From assembly GCA_900548495.1 (NCBI GenBank), contig URKT01000008.1, forward strand, positions 1 through 37,676: 37,676 nucleotides of DNA, read 5' to 3'. Source of the DNA: an uncultured Collinsella sp. Its GTDB lineage: Bacteria; Actinomycetota; Coriobacteriia; Coriobacteriales; Coriobacteriaceae. The notes beneath the pieces are model-generated. The model saw only the letters and a program-made list of their open reading frames with translations. It was not told where the DNA came from and ran no database searches. Position numbers and translations under genes: made by a program. Of this stretch, positions 18,401-25,995 are shown piece by piece. Numbering within the stretch: the first letter of the stretch is position 1; each line of letters starts with the position of its first letter.

Positions 18401-20068
18401 ATGCCTACTGACATCGAAATCGCACGTTCTGTCACGCCGCTGCCTATTACCGAGGTGGCCAAGAACGCCGGCGTCGACGTTAAGCACCTTATTCCGTACG
18501 GCTTCGACAAGGCTAAGGTCGACTATTCACTGCTCAACGAGCCGACTGATCACCAGGCCAAGCTCGTTCTCGTGACCGCTATCAACCCAACGCCTGCGGG
18601 CGAGGGCAAGACCACCACGACCATCGGTCTGGCCGATGGCTTGCGTCGCCGCGGCGTCAAGAGTGCCGTGGCCCTGCGCGAGCCTTCGCTCGGCCCTGTC
18701 TTTGGCGTTAAGGGCGGTGCTGCCGGTGGCGGCTGGGCTCAGGTGATCCCCATGGAGGATATCAACCTGCACTTTACCGGCGACTTCCACGCTATCGGTG
18801 CTGCCAACAACCTGCTGGCCGCCATGCTTGATAACCACATCCAGCAGGGCAATCAGCTCGGTATTGACGTTAAGCGCATCACTTGGAAGCGCGTCGTCGA
18901 TATGAACGACCGTCAGCTGCGCCACGTCATCGACGGCATTGGCGGTAAGGCCCAGGGCGTGCCGCGCGAGGACGGCTTTGATATCACCGTCGCCTCCGAG
19001 GTCATGGCAATCCTGTGCCTGTCTACGAGCATCAGCGACCTCAAGGAACGCTTGGGTGAGATCGTCGTCGGCTACAGCTTTGCCGGCGAGCCTGTCCGTG
19101 CCCGCGACCTTAAGGCCCAGGGTGCCATGGCCGCGTTGCTTAAGGACGCGCTCAAGCCCAATCTGGTGCAAACGCTCGAGGGCACGCCCGCATTTGTCCA
19201 CGGCGGTCCCTTCGCCAACATTGCCCACGGCTGCAACTCTATCATGGCCACGCGTATGGCGATGCGCTTTGGCGATGTTGCCATTACCGAGGCCGGCTTT
19301 GGTGCCGATCTGGGTGCCGAGAAGTTCCTCGACATTAAGTGCCGCATGACGGGCGTTCGCCCCAGCGCCGTCGTGGTCGTCGCGACCGCTCGTGCGCTGA
19401 AGTACAACGGTGGCGTCGCCAAGGCCGACCTCAACGGGGAGAACCTCGAGGCACTCAAGGCTGGCATGCCCAACCTGCTGCGTCACGTCGACAACATCCA
19501 GAACGTTTATGGTTTGCCCTGCGTGGTCGCCATCAACCGTTTCCCGACGGACACCGAGGCCGAGCTTGCGCTCATCGAGTCCGAGTGCCAGAAGCTCGGC
19601 GTTAACGTTAAGCTTTCCGAGGTCTGGGCCAAGGGCGGCGAGGGCGCACTCGAGCTGGCCGATGAGGTCATGCGTCTGATTGAGCAGCCGAGCGAGCTCA
19701 AGTTTGCCTATGAGGACGGCGTCGATGTGGCCGACGCCCTCGAGGCTGTTGCCACCAAGGTTTACCGCGCCGACGGCGTTGACTTTACGCCGGCCGCCAA
19801 GCGTCAGCTTGCCGAGCTGCGCGAGAACGGCTTTGGCAACCTGCCGGTATGCGTGGCCAAGACGCAGTACAGCTTTAGCGACAACGCCAAGGCCCTGGGC
19901 GCTCCCGAGAACTTCCGCATCACGGTGCGCGAGCTCAAGGTTTCCGCCGGCGCCCACTTTGTGGTCGCGCTGACCGGCAGTGTTCTGACCATGCCGGGCC
20001 TGCCCAAGGTCCCCGCGGCCGAGAATATCGACGTCGACAACGACGGCAACATCACCGGCCTGTTCTAA
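18401..20068 (+). CDS. fhs: Formate-tetrahydrofolate ligase
   Basis: A 555-residue cytoplasmic enzyme making 10-formyl-THF from formate, THF and ATP, the entry to the folate one-carbon pathway used by acetogens and many anaerobes. The P-loop TPAGEGKTT is at residues 64-72. Other family blocks are REPSLGPVFGVKGGAAGGG, NLHFTGDFHAI, TEAGFGADLGAEKF and VALTGSVLTMPGLP. ATG 18401 is chosen because AAAGGA lies at 18389-18394; the in-frame ATG 18326 precedes the promoter. The partner genes fchA and folD lie 11 kb downstream, not in the same operon. A strong terminator follows. Confidence 0.97.
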   Translation: MPTDIEIARSVTPLPITEVAKNAGVDVKHLIPYGFDKAKVDYSLLNEPTDHQAKLVLVTAINPTPAGEGKTTTTIGLADGLRRRGVKSAVALREPSLGPVFGVKGGAAGGGWAQVIPMEDINLHFTGDFHAIGAANNLLAAMLDNHIQQGNQLGIDVKRITWKRVVDMNDRQLRHVIDGIGGKAQGVPREDGFDITVASEVMAILCLSTSISDLKERLGEIVVGYSFAGEPVRARDLKAQGAMAALLKDALKPNLVQTLEGTPAFVHGGPFANIAHGCNSIMATRMAMRFGDVAITEAGFGADLGAEKFLDIKCRMTGVRPSAVVVVATARALKYNGGVAKADLNGENLEALKAGMPNLLRHVDNIQNVYGLPCVVAINRFPTDTEAELALIESECQKLGVNVKLSEVWAKGGEGALELADEVMRLIEQPSELKFAYEDGVDVADALEAVATKVYRADGVDFTPAAKRQLAELRENGFGNLPVCVAKTQYSFSDNAKALGAPENFRITVRELKVSAGAHFVVALTGSVLTMPGLPKVPAAENIDVDNDGNITGLF

Positions 20069-20093
20069 GCCTGCTGCTCATAGCCGCTTGCCC

Positions 20094-20129
20094 GCCCCGC
20101 CGTGCCCACAAGGCCCGGCGGGGCTTTTT
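20094..20129 (+). terminator. Rho-independent terminator of fhs
   Basis: GCCCCGCC at 20094-20101 pairs with GGCGGGGC at 20117-20124, followed by five T residues. Confidence 0.85.
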
Positions 20130-20196
20130 GATCCTTAGGACCGCGCATGTCTTGTAGATACCGACGGACTCTGCCCATCATAGGCTTTTGCGCGGG

Positions 20197-20202
20197 TAGA
20201 AT
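20197..20202 (+). promoter_or_regulatory. Probable -10 box for the PASTA-like protein gene
   Basis: TAGAAT lies 45 nt before the start codon at 20248; no clear -35 was recognised. Confidence 0.35.
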
Positions 20203-20247
20203 GCATGGATAACTTGAGGCTCACGCGCGACGGAAAGGAATCGTTGC

Positions 20248-21237
20248 ATGGATCAGGACAAGACAACCGTGATGGGCGGCTACGGTTCCGCGCAGGCTGG
20301 CGATAGCGCCGATGCGACCCGCGTTGTTCCCAACCCCGGTTATACCGACCCCGCCGCGACGCAGCCTTCGGCCGAGCCCACCCGGGTTATGGGCTATGGC
20401 GACACGGCGCAGGATTCTTACGCTGCATCTTCGCAAGGCCCCTATGGCAACGCAGCTCCGGACTCGTTTGATTACGTGCCGCAGAATTCTTATGCCGCCT
20501 CGACGCCGAATCCCTATGATGACCTGCCGCAGAATCCCATTCCGCAGCCTCAGCAGACGACGTATATGCCTCGCACGGCGCAGCCTCGCTACGAGTCGCG
20601 CGAGCCGTATCGCGAGTACCCCAAGTCGATTCCGCAATATGGCGAGGACGAGGAGAAGAAGCCGTCGCGTTCGTCGAGCGTGATCAAGAAGATCCTCATC
20701 GTGCTGGCGATCTTCTTTGCGCTGTCGGTTGTGTTTGCCATCGTGTCGGGCATGCTCAACAAGCGAGGGAGTTCAACGGCCGATACCGCTGCCGAACAAA
20801 CCGAGTCCGCCTCGTCTAGCACCGTCGATCTGAGCGATATTCCGGGGCAGTACTGGTCCAACGCCAAGAAGCTCCTCAAGTCGCGCGGCGCCGATCTTTC
20901 GAATGCCGTGGTCCTGACTGATGATGGCTCAACGCCCGTCGTCGATGCCAACTGGGTCGTGACGTCTGCCTACTATAACGACAGCGGCAACCTCGAAATT
21001 CAGCTCACGCACAAGAACAGCTCGGGCAACTCGTCCGACGGACAAAGCGGTACCGACAGCTCGAGCTCCAATACGCTGGAGGACTTGAGCAACAAGGCAC
21101 AGGAGTTGGGAGACAAGGCGCAAGAGCTGGGCGACACGGCACAAAACCTGGGCGATACCGCGCAGAACTTGGGCGGCTTGGCGACGGATGCCTGGAACGC
21201 CCTGCAAAACGGCATCTCGGGCGCGCAGGGAAACTAG
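20248..21237 (+). CDS. Single-pass membrane protein with PASTA-like ectodomain
   Basis: This 329-residue protein has four parts. The cytoplasmic N-terminus (1-145) is rich in Pro, Tyr, Gln and Ala and repeats a threonine motif: TTVMG at 6-10, TRVVP at 24-28, TRVMG at 45-49. One transmembrane helix spans about 149-170. The outer part (193-255) has DLSDIPGQYWSNAKKLL and NWVVTSAYYNDSGNLEIQL, reminiscent of PASTA domains of Ser/Thr kinases. The C-terminus has four heptads (N/D)(K/T)AQ(E/N)LG. The threonine repeats suggest targets of a PknB-type kinase or FHA partners; this is inference. GGAAAGGA precedes the ATG. The function is unknown. Confidence 0.75.
   Translation: MDQDKTTVMGGYGSAQAGDSADATRVVPNPGYTDPAATQPSAEPTRVMGYGDTAQDSYAASSQGPYGNAAPDSFDYVPQNSYAASTPNPYDDLPQNPIPQPQQTTYMPRTAQPRYESREPYREYPKSIPQYGEDEEKKPSRSSSVIKKILIVLAIFFALSVVFAIVSGMLNKRGSSTADTAAEQTESASSSTVDLSDIPGQYWSNAKKLLKSRGADLSNAVVLTDDGSTPVVDANWVVTSAYYNDSGNLEIQLTHKNSSGNSSDGQSGTDSSSSNTLEDLSNKAQELGDKAQELGDTAQNLGDTAQNLGGLATDAWNALQNGISGAQGN
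21091..21174 (+). repeat. Four 21-bp tandem repeats inside the PASTA-like gene
   Basis: Units at 21091-21111, 21112-21132, 21133-21153 and 21154-21174 encode (N/D)(K/T)AQ(E/N)LG heptads. Synonymous differences show they are not recent copies. They probably form a short helix. Confidence 0.8.
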
Positions 21238-21249
21238 CTGTTAAGCAGG

Positions 21250-22431
21250 CTACAGCTGCTCGGCCGGACGGTCGGGCGAGCTAAAGCCCGAGTCAAACGT
21301 AACGACGCATGAGGCATCGGGTCGGCGCTCGTGCACGATGCGCGTGACGAGCTCCAGCAGCTCCTCGTCGGATATGTCAAAGCCGTCGGGACGCACCAGG
21401 TCAAACGAAACAAAGCCGTCGTGCTCGTGCAGGTCGTGGATGGAGAGCGCGGGATCGATCTGCATGACGCCGCGCTTGACCCAGCCGCGCAAGTCATCGC
21501 CGGTTGTCGCGATGGGGTCGCAGTGCAGCGTGATACCAATGCCCATCTGGCGCTTGATGTCGTGCTCGATGGTGTCCAGAATCTCGTGGTGCTCAAACGC
21601 GTCGCCCTCGCCGGGCATCTCCACGTGGGCGCTGGCAAACTGACGACCGGGGCCGTAGTCGTGCACCATGAGGTCGTGTGTGCCCAAGACCTGCGGATAG
21701 GACATGATCTTGTCGCGGATTGCCTGGACGAGCTTGGGGTCGGGCGCTTGCCCCAGCAACGGGCTGATGGCGTCGCGCACCAGGCCCAGGCCGCTGATGC
21801 AGATGAAGATGCCCACACCCAGGCCTGCCCAGCCATCGAGATCAAAGCCGGTCGTCTGCGAAATAAGCGCCGCCGCCAAGACTGAGCCCGAGGTGATGAC
21901 GTCGTTTTTGGAGTCCTGCGCCGTGGCGATGAGCGTTTCGGAATCGATGCGGTTACCCAGTGCGCGGTTGAACGCGGCCATCCAGAATTTGACGAGCATG
22001 GACAGAACAAGGGCAGCCATGGAGAGCGCCGAATACACGGTGGGCGAGGGCTTGATGATCTTGGTGATCGACTCGAGGATTAGGTTGATGCCGACGGCAC
22101 AAACCAGGACGGCGACAAACAGACCAGCCAGGTACTCGTAGCGGCCGTGGCCGTAAGGGTGGCCCTCGTCTGCCGGGCGGCTGGCAAGGCGGAACCCGAG
22201 CAGGCTCACGATGTTGCTCGAGGCGTCGGAAAGGTTGTTGAAGGCATCGGCGATAAGCGAGACAGAGCCAGCGAGCAGGCCCGCGATGCCCTTGGCCAGG
22301 CACAGGGTGATGTTGAGGCCGATGCAGATGAGGCTTGCGGTAAAACCCGCGTTGGTGCGGCAAGATGCATCGACCGGCTCGCCCTCGCTGCCGGGAACAA
22401 GCGTATGTACCAGCCGATTTACAAATAGCAT
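21250..22431 (-). CDS. Cation diffusion facilitator, probable Mn2+ efflux
   Basis: A 393-residue CDF-family antiporter with about six membrane helices and a C-terminal cytoplasmic domain. Helix 2 reads SLIADAFNNLSDAS, giving N-x3-D. Helix 5 reads TAQDSKNDVITS, giving D-x3-D. This NDDD pattern is known from manganese-type CDFs such as MntE, whereas zinc-type members usually carry His. The conserved GHPYGHGRYEYLAGL loop is present, as is the C-terminal HDYGPGRQFASAHVEM. ATG 22431 is chosen because GAGGA sits 8 nt upstream; earlier in-frame ATGs (22452, 22590) lack good sites. It is convergent with the preceding gene and divergent from the zinc-ribbon gene. Confidence 0.88.
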   Translation of the reverse strand: MLFVNRLVHTLVPGSEGEPVDASCRTNAGFTASLICIGLNITLCLAKGIAGLLAGSVSLIADAFNNLSDASSNIVSLLGFRLASRPADEGHPYGHGRYEYLAGLFVAVLVCAVGINLILESITKIIKPSPTVYSALSMAALVLSMLVKFWMAAFNRALGNRIDSETLIATAQDSKNDVITSGSVLAAALISQTTGFDLDGWAGLGVGIFICISGLGLVRDAISPLLGQAPDPKLVQAIRDKIMSYPQVLGTHDLMVHDYGPGRQFASAHVEMPGEGDAFEHHEILDTIEHDIKRQMGIGITLHCDPIATTGDDLRGWVKRGVMQIDPALSIHDLHEHDGFVSFDLVRPDGFDISDEELLELVTRIVHERRPDASCVVTFDSGFSSPDRPAEQL

Positions 22432-22649
22432 AGCGGTCGTCCTCACAATCATGTTTAAGGGGATAGTGTAGCTCGCGCGGGGGCGCCGTGCACCGATGCT
22501 CAGAAAATGCAGCAATAGTCTGCCGGTGCTAACGAGCGAGCCTTCTCGTCTGCCTGGGTGGTCCATTTTGGGCCACATGGGTATGGGCATGTGCCTGTTT
22601 GATCGACATACTTAATGCCGACAGCCCCTGTGCAAAGGAGGACGTTTCC

Positions 22650-23987
22650 ATGGACGAGATGTTTGCCATTAAATGTCAAAACTGCGGCGGCCCTATGTAC
22701 TCACACCAGGCTAAGCGCAGCTTTGAGTGCGCTTATTGCGGTGCGGTCATTCCGTGGCAGGCGGACGCCGGAGAGTCCAAGAGCGCTTTGGGCATTCGCC
22801 ATACGCCGTTGACGGTGGTGGATGGACTGCTCAAGCTCACGCATGTGTCGCAACTCGAGCGCCCGGAGGACCCGGACTGGTATTTTTTCAATTCGCACTG
22901 GCGCAATCAGTCGGTCCTGGAACATCTGCTGTGGGAGGATCGCGGCACGGCGCAAGAGTTCCAAGAGGCTACGCATGTGAGCATTCCTTGCCCCTTCTGC
23001 GGAGCGTCCTTTGAGGGCGAGTCAACGCAGCGTGTGTTTGAGTGCCCGTCCTGCGGCAACAAGATCGGCATTGCCGACCTGCTCAAGCCCGGTACGTTTA
23101 GCAAGCGCCTGACCATGGGCGTTGGTGCGGAGTATGTACCCGAGCAGGGTATTCCCTGCGAGATAACGCCGCAGCAGGCACGTGTTAACGCGCTACAGCT
23201 GGTGCGCCAGTATGCGGAAGCTTTTGCCGGGCACGATGTGGAAGACGCGATTCAAAACGACATGATGCTCTTCTACTTTCCCATGGCGCTCGCGGATTTG
23301 CGCATGATGGCGTCCTTCCCGGGCAAGGGCCTGAGCAAGGAGACCTTGGTGTACTACGAGGTGCTCGACTGGGCCTATCCCAGGGCAAACTACCTGGACG
23401 TTCGCCTCATGGGTATTTTGGAGCCGTGGGACTTTGCCAAGGTTGGGCCGTTTGATCCGGCCATGCAGGAAGGCGACTTCCGCGTCGTTTCCGTCGATGC
23501 GTCTACCAAGGACCAGGTGGTCATTGATAAGTTGGCGCTCGACGTTGCGGGCAACGACGCCGAGGCTGTACTGGGGCTCAATAAAAAGAGCATTCGCATG
23601 TGGGCGCGCAAGGCCCGCAAACATAAGGACGGCCTGGTGATGGTGCCGGTCTACTTTGTCGATCGTCCGGCGACAGACGGCCGCGATGGCGAGCAGGTGC
23701 GCATTGCCGTAAACGGCCAGACGGGCCGCGCGGCCGCGGTGGTGTTTAGCGACAAGCGCGAAACGCATATCGTGGCGCCGCTCAGCCCGAGCCTGCATCT
23801 GTCCGGTGAGAGCACCGTGCACGCCACGCCCGTCGAGGTCAAATACGTTAAATCGCCCTTCCTGTACCAGATCGTGCGCCGTGGAGGCGGCGAGCAACCG
23901 CGCCAGGTTGCAGCCGCCGTCGAGGGTTCCTACCGAGAGGAGAAGCCCAAACGCCGCGGTCTGCTGAGTGCGCTATTTGGGAAGTAG
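22650..23987 (+). CDS. Double zinc-ribbon protein of unknown function
   Basis: A 445-residue soluble protein with two treble-cysteine zinc ribbons: C9, C12, C27, C30 (CQNCGG...CAYCG) and C114, C117, C132, C135 (CPFCGA...CPSCGN). The first resembles TFIIB-type ribbons. Residues 180-420 form a mixed alpha/beta region I do not recognise; no membrane segment or signal is seen. The C-terminus is basic (EEKPKRRGLL). ATG 22650 follows AAAGGAGG at 22634-22641; the in-frame ATG at 22599 lacks a site. The gene stands alone, divergent from the efflux pump. Confidence 0.75.
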   Translation: MDEMFAIKCQNCGGPMYSHQAKRSFECAYCGAVIPWQADAGESKSALGIRHTPLTVVDGLLKLTHVSQLERPEDPDWYFFNSHWRNQSVLEHLLWEDRGTAQEFQEATHVSIPCPFCGASFEGESTQRVFECPSCGNKIGIADLLKPGTFSKRLTMGVGAEYVPEQGIPCEITPQQARVNALQLVRQYAEAFAGHDVEDAIQNDMMLFYFPMALADLRMMASFPGKGLSKETLVYYEVLDWAYPRANYLDVRLMGILEPWDFAKVGPFDPAMQEGDFRVVSVDASTKDQVVIDKLALDVAGNDAEAVLGLNKKSIRMWARKARKHKDGLVMVPVYFVDRPATDGRDGEQVRIAVNGQTGRAAAVVFSDKRETHIVAPLSPSLHLSGESTVHATPVEVKYVKSPFLYQIVRRGGGEQPRQVAAAVEGSYREEKPKRRGLLSALFGK

Positions 23988-24412
23988 GGGAGTAGCACCG
24001 GTTGTTGCCGTAAGGTGATGGCCGGGGGTGCGGGGCAGCTCTCAGGAGTGCGGGCTGCCGTCTGATTGTTTGAGGGTGCCAGATGTAAATAAACAGTGGA
24101 GCGGCTGCAAAAGAGCCTCCTCACTGGGTAAAATCAGGTTGTGCCGCGGAACCCGCTCCTCAGCTAGTCACACTTCGGAAGCGCGGGCAACGCAGGTATT
24201 ATCGTCTAAAGGTCCGGCTGCAACCGGCCCTTTTCTGTGGCAGCCAATGGACCCACATCAGACGAAGGCCGCGTCTTTGCCTGTCAGGTCACGCTCGCCA
24301 GCCACGGCTAGAATGTCGTTGCCGGCGTCCATGACCGGTATTGTTTCGTAGCGTGCGTCGCAACCGCGAGTGCGCCTGCGACGGCTGCGGTGGCTTCGGT
24401 CGCAACGTGCTG
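23988..24412. other. 425-nt intergenic stretch between convergent genes
   Basis: No credible gene. It holds the candidate small RNA at 24129-24234. On the minus strand a 24-codon frame (24258-24332) ends in a protein-like string, DLTGKDAAFV, which may be a gene remnant, but it is too short to call. Confidence 0.5.
24129..24234 (+). ncRNA. Candidate small RNA with its own -10 box and terminator
   Basis: TAAAAT at 24129-24134 has a weak -35 (TGCAAA, 24106-24111) 17 nt upstream. About 75 nt later GGTCCGG (24211-24217) pairs with CCGGCCC (24224-24230) and is followed by TTTT. In between, CCCGC (24152-24156) can pair with GCGGG in 24181-24187. There is no open reading frame of note, and the downstream gene is on the other strand, so a cis leader role is unlikely. 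Not assigned to a known family. Confidence 0.35.
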
Positions 24413-25462
24413 CTACCCTTGCGCTTCGCCATTAGTCGCTTCGTTGATGGCGCGGTACTCGGCACTCAGCTCGCGCGCCAGCTCTTCCTTGCTTGGAAGA
24501 TACGGCAGGTATTTGGCGGCAAACACTTGGTCGTTGTCTTCGGGCAGCGTGTACTCGACGATCGAATCGCTTTTGTCCGCGCAGAGCACGATGCCTATGG
24601 GCGGATTGTCGCCTTCGTTCATGAGCTCGCGCGTGTAGTAGTTCACATACATTTGCATCTGGCCCAGGTCCTGATGCGTAAGGTCGTCCGTCTTAAGGTC
24701 GATGAGCACGAAGCAGCGCATCAGATAGTTGTAAAAAACAAGGTCAATATAGAAATGGCGCCCATCAAAGGTGATGCGCTTTTGGCGCGCCTCGAAAGCG
24801 AAACCACGGCCAAGCTCCAGCAGGAACTTCTGAAGATGCGTGATGAGCGCCTGCTCTAGATCGCTCTCGCGAAACGCAGTATCGTCCGAGAAACCTAAAA
24901 ACTCCAGCACATATGGGTCGCGGATGATATCCTCGGGGCGACGAGCCGGGGCGCTCTTTTGGATTTCCTGGGTGACGGCCTCCTTGTCCTTGCTGGCAAG
25001 TAGGCGCTCGCGGAACATGGTGTTGATCTGGCGCTCTAGCTGACGCGTGCTCCAACGAGAATCGGCGCATTCGTTCATGTACCATGTTCGAGCATCAGGG
25101 TCGGTTATACGCGATAACCTGCGGTAATGTGTCCAATTCAATTCGGAACGCAGCGCGTTCCGGATTGGGAACGCAAGATAAAACTGACGCATGTATCTTA
25201 AGCTTCTGGCGTTGAAGCCTCTGCCAAAATCCTTAGTCAATCTAACGGCAAGTTCGTCGATCAGTGCATCGCCATACTTGGCGCGCTCCTCTCCGCCCTG
25301 TTCATCAACAATACTCTTGCCGATCTCCCAATATGCCTCAACCATCGCAAAGTTAACGGCGGTATAGGCCTTGTCGCGAGCGGCGTTGAGAATCGAGGAG
25401 ACCTGCTTGTAAAAACCTTCGGGCACGATTGCCGATTCTCCACGGTTTACTAGTTCACCCAT
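24413..25462 (-). CDS. YhcG/DUF1016-family PDDEXK nuclease
   Basis: A 349-residue protein of the YhcG family. The N-terminal DUF1016 part has EAYWEIGKSI, YGDALIDELA and FNARSLRYMRQFY. The C-terminal restriction-like nuclease core is visible as FYIDLVFYN with D240 and VLIDLKT with D255 and K257, followed by LGQMQMYVNYY. Family members occur in genomic islands and are associated with DNA processing or defence, though the activity is not well defined. The gene stands alone, with no methylase or other defence gene beside it. ATG 25462 (or the GTG at 25465) follows a G-rich stretch. Confidence 0.88.
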   Translation of the reverse strand: MGELVNRGESAIVPEGFYKQVSSILNAARDKAYTAVNFAMVEAYWEIGKSIVDEQGGEERAKYGDALIDELAVRLTKDFGRGFNARSLRYMRQFYLAFPIRNALRSELNWTHYRRLSRITDPDARTWYMNECADSRWSTRQLERQINTMFRERLLASKDKEAVTQEIQKSAPARRPEDIIRDPYVLEFLGFSDDTAFRESDLEQALITHLQKFLLELGRGFAFEARQKRITFDGRHFYIDLVFYNYLMRCFVLIDLKTDDLTHQDLGQMQMYVNYYTRELMNEGDNPPIGIVLCADKSDSIVEYTLPEDNDQVFAAKYLPYLPSKEELARELSAEYRAINEATNGEAQG

Positions 25463-25630
25463 CACTGTCGCCCCACTTTCCTCTTGTGGAATGCATCTTT
25501 AACGCATTTAGTTTAAAGCCTCGCGCGGACACGAATTGCTATGTTGTCTGGCACCTTCGCATGGGAGCCTTGCGGTGGTTAAAATGTGACCATAGAGGCA
25601 GTTTTAGCGAACCCCGCGGGAGTGACGCGT

Positions 25631-25900
25631 ATGGACAACAACACGCTGCTGTTCCAGGACAAAGGTTCGGGTAGGTTTAAAGACGTCAAGATCTACCCTA
25701 ACCGCATCGAGGTGCTCAAGAAGGGCACTTTTGGTGGCAAGCACACCGAGATTGTTTATCTTAAGGACATTACGGGGGTCAGCAGGATCAAGGGCCGCGA
25801 CGTTTTCCTACGTAACAGGCTGTTGACTGCCTGTGTCTTTAGTCTGAGCAGCCGCTCCCAAGCTCAGGAGTTCGTGAATGCGCTGAACATGGTGATGTAG
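25631..25900 (+). CDS. Small PH-like domain protein
   Basis: An 89-residue protein. The strand-rich pattern VKIYPNRIEVLKKGTF, IVYLKDITGVSRIKG and the C-terminal helix AQEFVNALNMVM fit a single bacterial PH-like domain of the kind that follows 'short PH' folds. ATG 25631 is preferred to the in-frame GTG at 25586. TAAAAT at about 25579-25584 looks like a -10 box, which would put the transcription start after that GTG, and GGGAG precedes the ATG. Function unknown. Confidence 0.6.
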   Translation: MDNNTLLFQDKGSGRFKDVKIYPNRIEVLKKGTFGGKHTEIVYLKDITGVSRIKGRDVFLRNRLLTACVFSLSSRSQAQEFVNALNMVM

Positions 25901-25931
25901 CCGATAACGGTGTTCGGGCTAAGGTAAAAAT

Positions 25932-25965
25932 CGGGGCGCAGAACGGTATTCTGCGCCCCCCCAAT
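25932..25965 (-). terminator. Terminator of the PI-PLC-like gene
   Basis: GGGGCGCAGAA at 25932-25942 and TTCTGCGCCCC at 25948-25958 are perfect complements around a 5-nt loop. Read on the minus strand the hairpin is followed by ATTTTT, so it terminates the minus-strand gene; on the plus strand the T-run is missing. Confidence 0.8.
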
Positions 25966-25995
25966 TGAGTCGATGTGTCTAAAAGGCGGGCTTGC

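Noticed and set aside
24129..24234. T-box-like string GTGCCGCGGAACC followed by a terminator
   Set aside because: The T-box core is imperfect at the bases that pair with the tRNA end, no specifier stem is visible, and the next gene is on the opposite strand and unrelated to amino acids or tRNA charging.
24258..24332. Short minus-strand frame that reads like a protein tail
   Set aside because: It is only 24 codons from its ATG and has no recognised family, so it is mentioned as a possible remnant but not called a pseudogene.
24028..24351. Plus-strand 107-codon frame between the zinc-ribbon and YhcG genes
   Set aside because: No good ribosome-binding site, no family resemblance, and it overlaps the candidate small RNA and its terminator.
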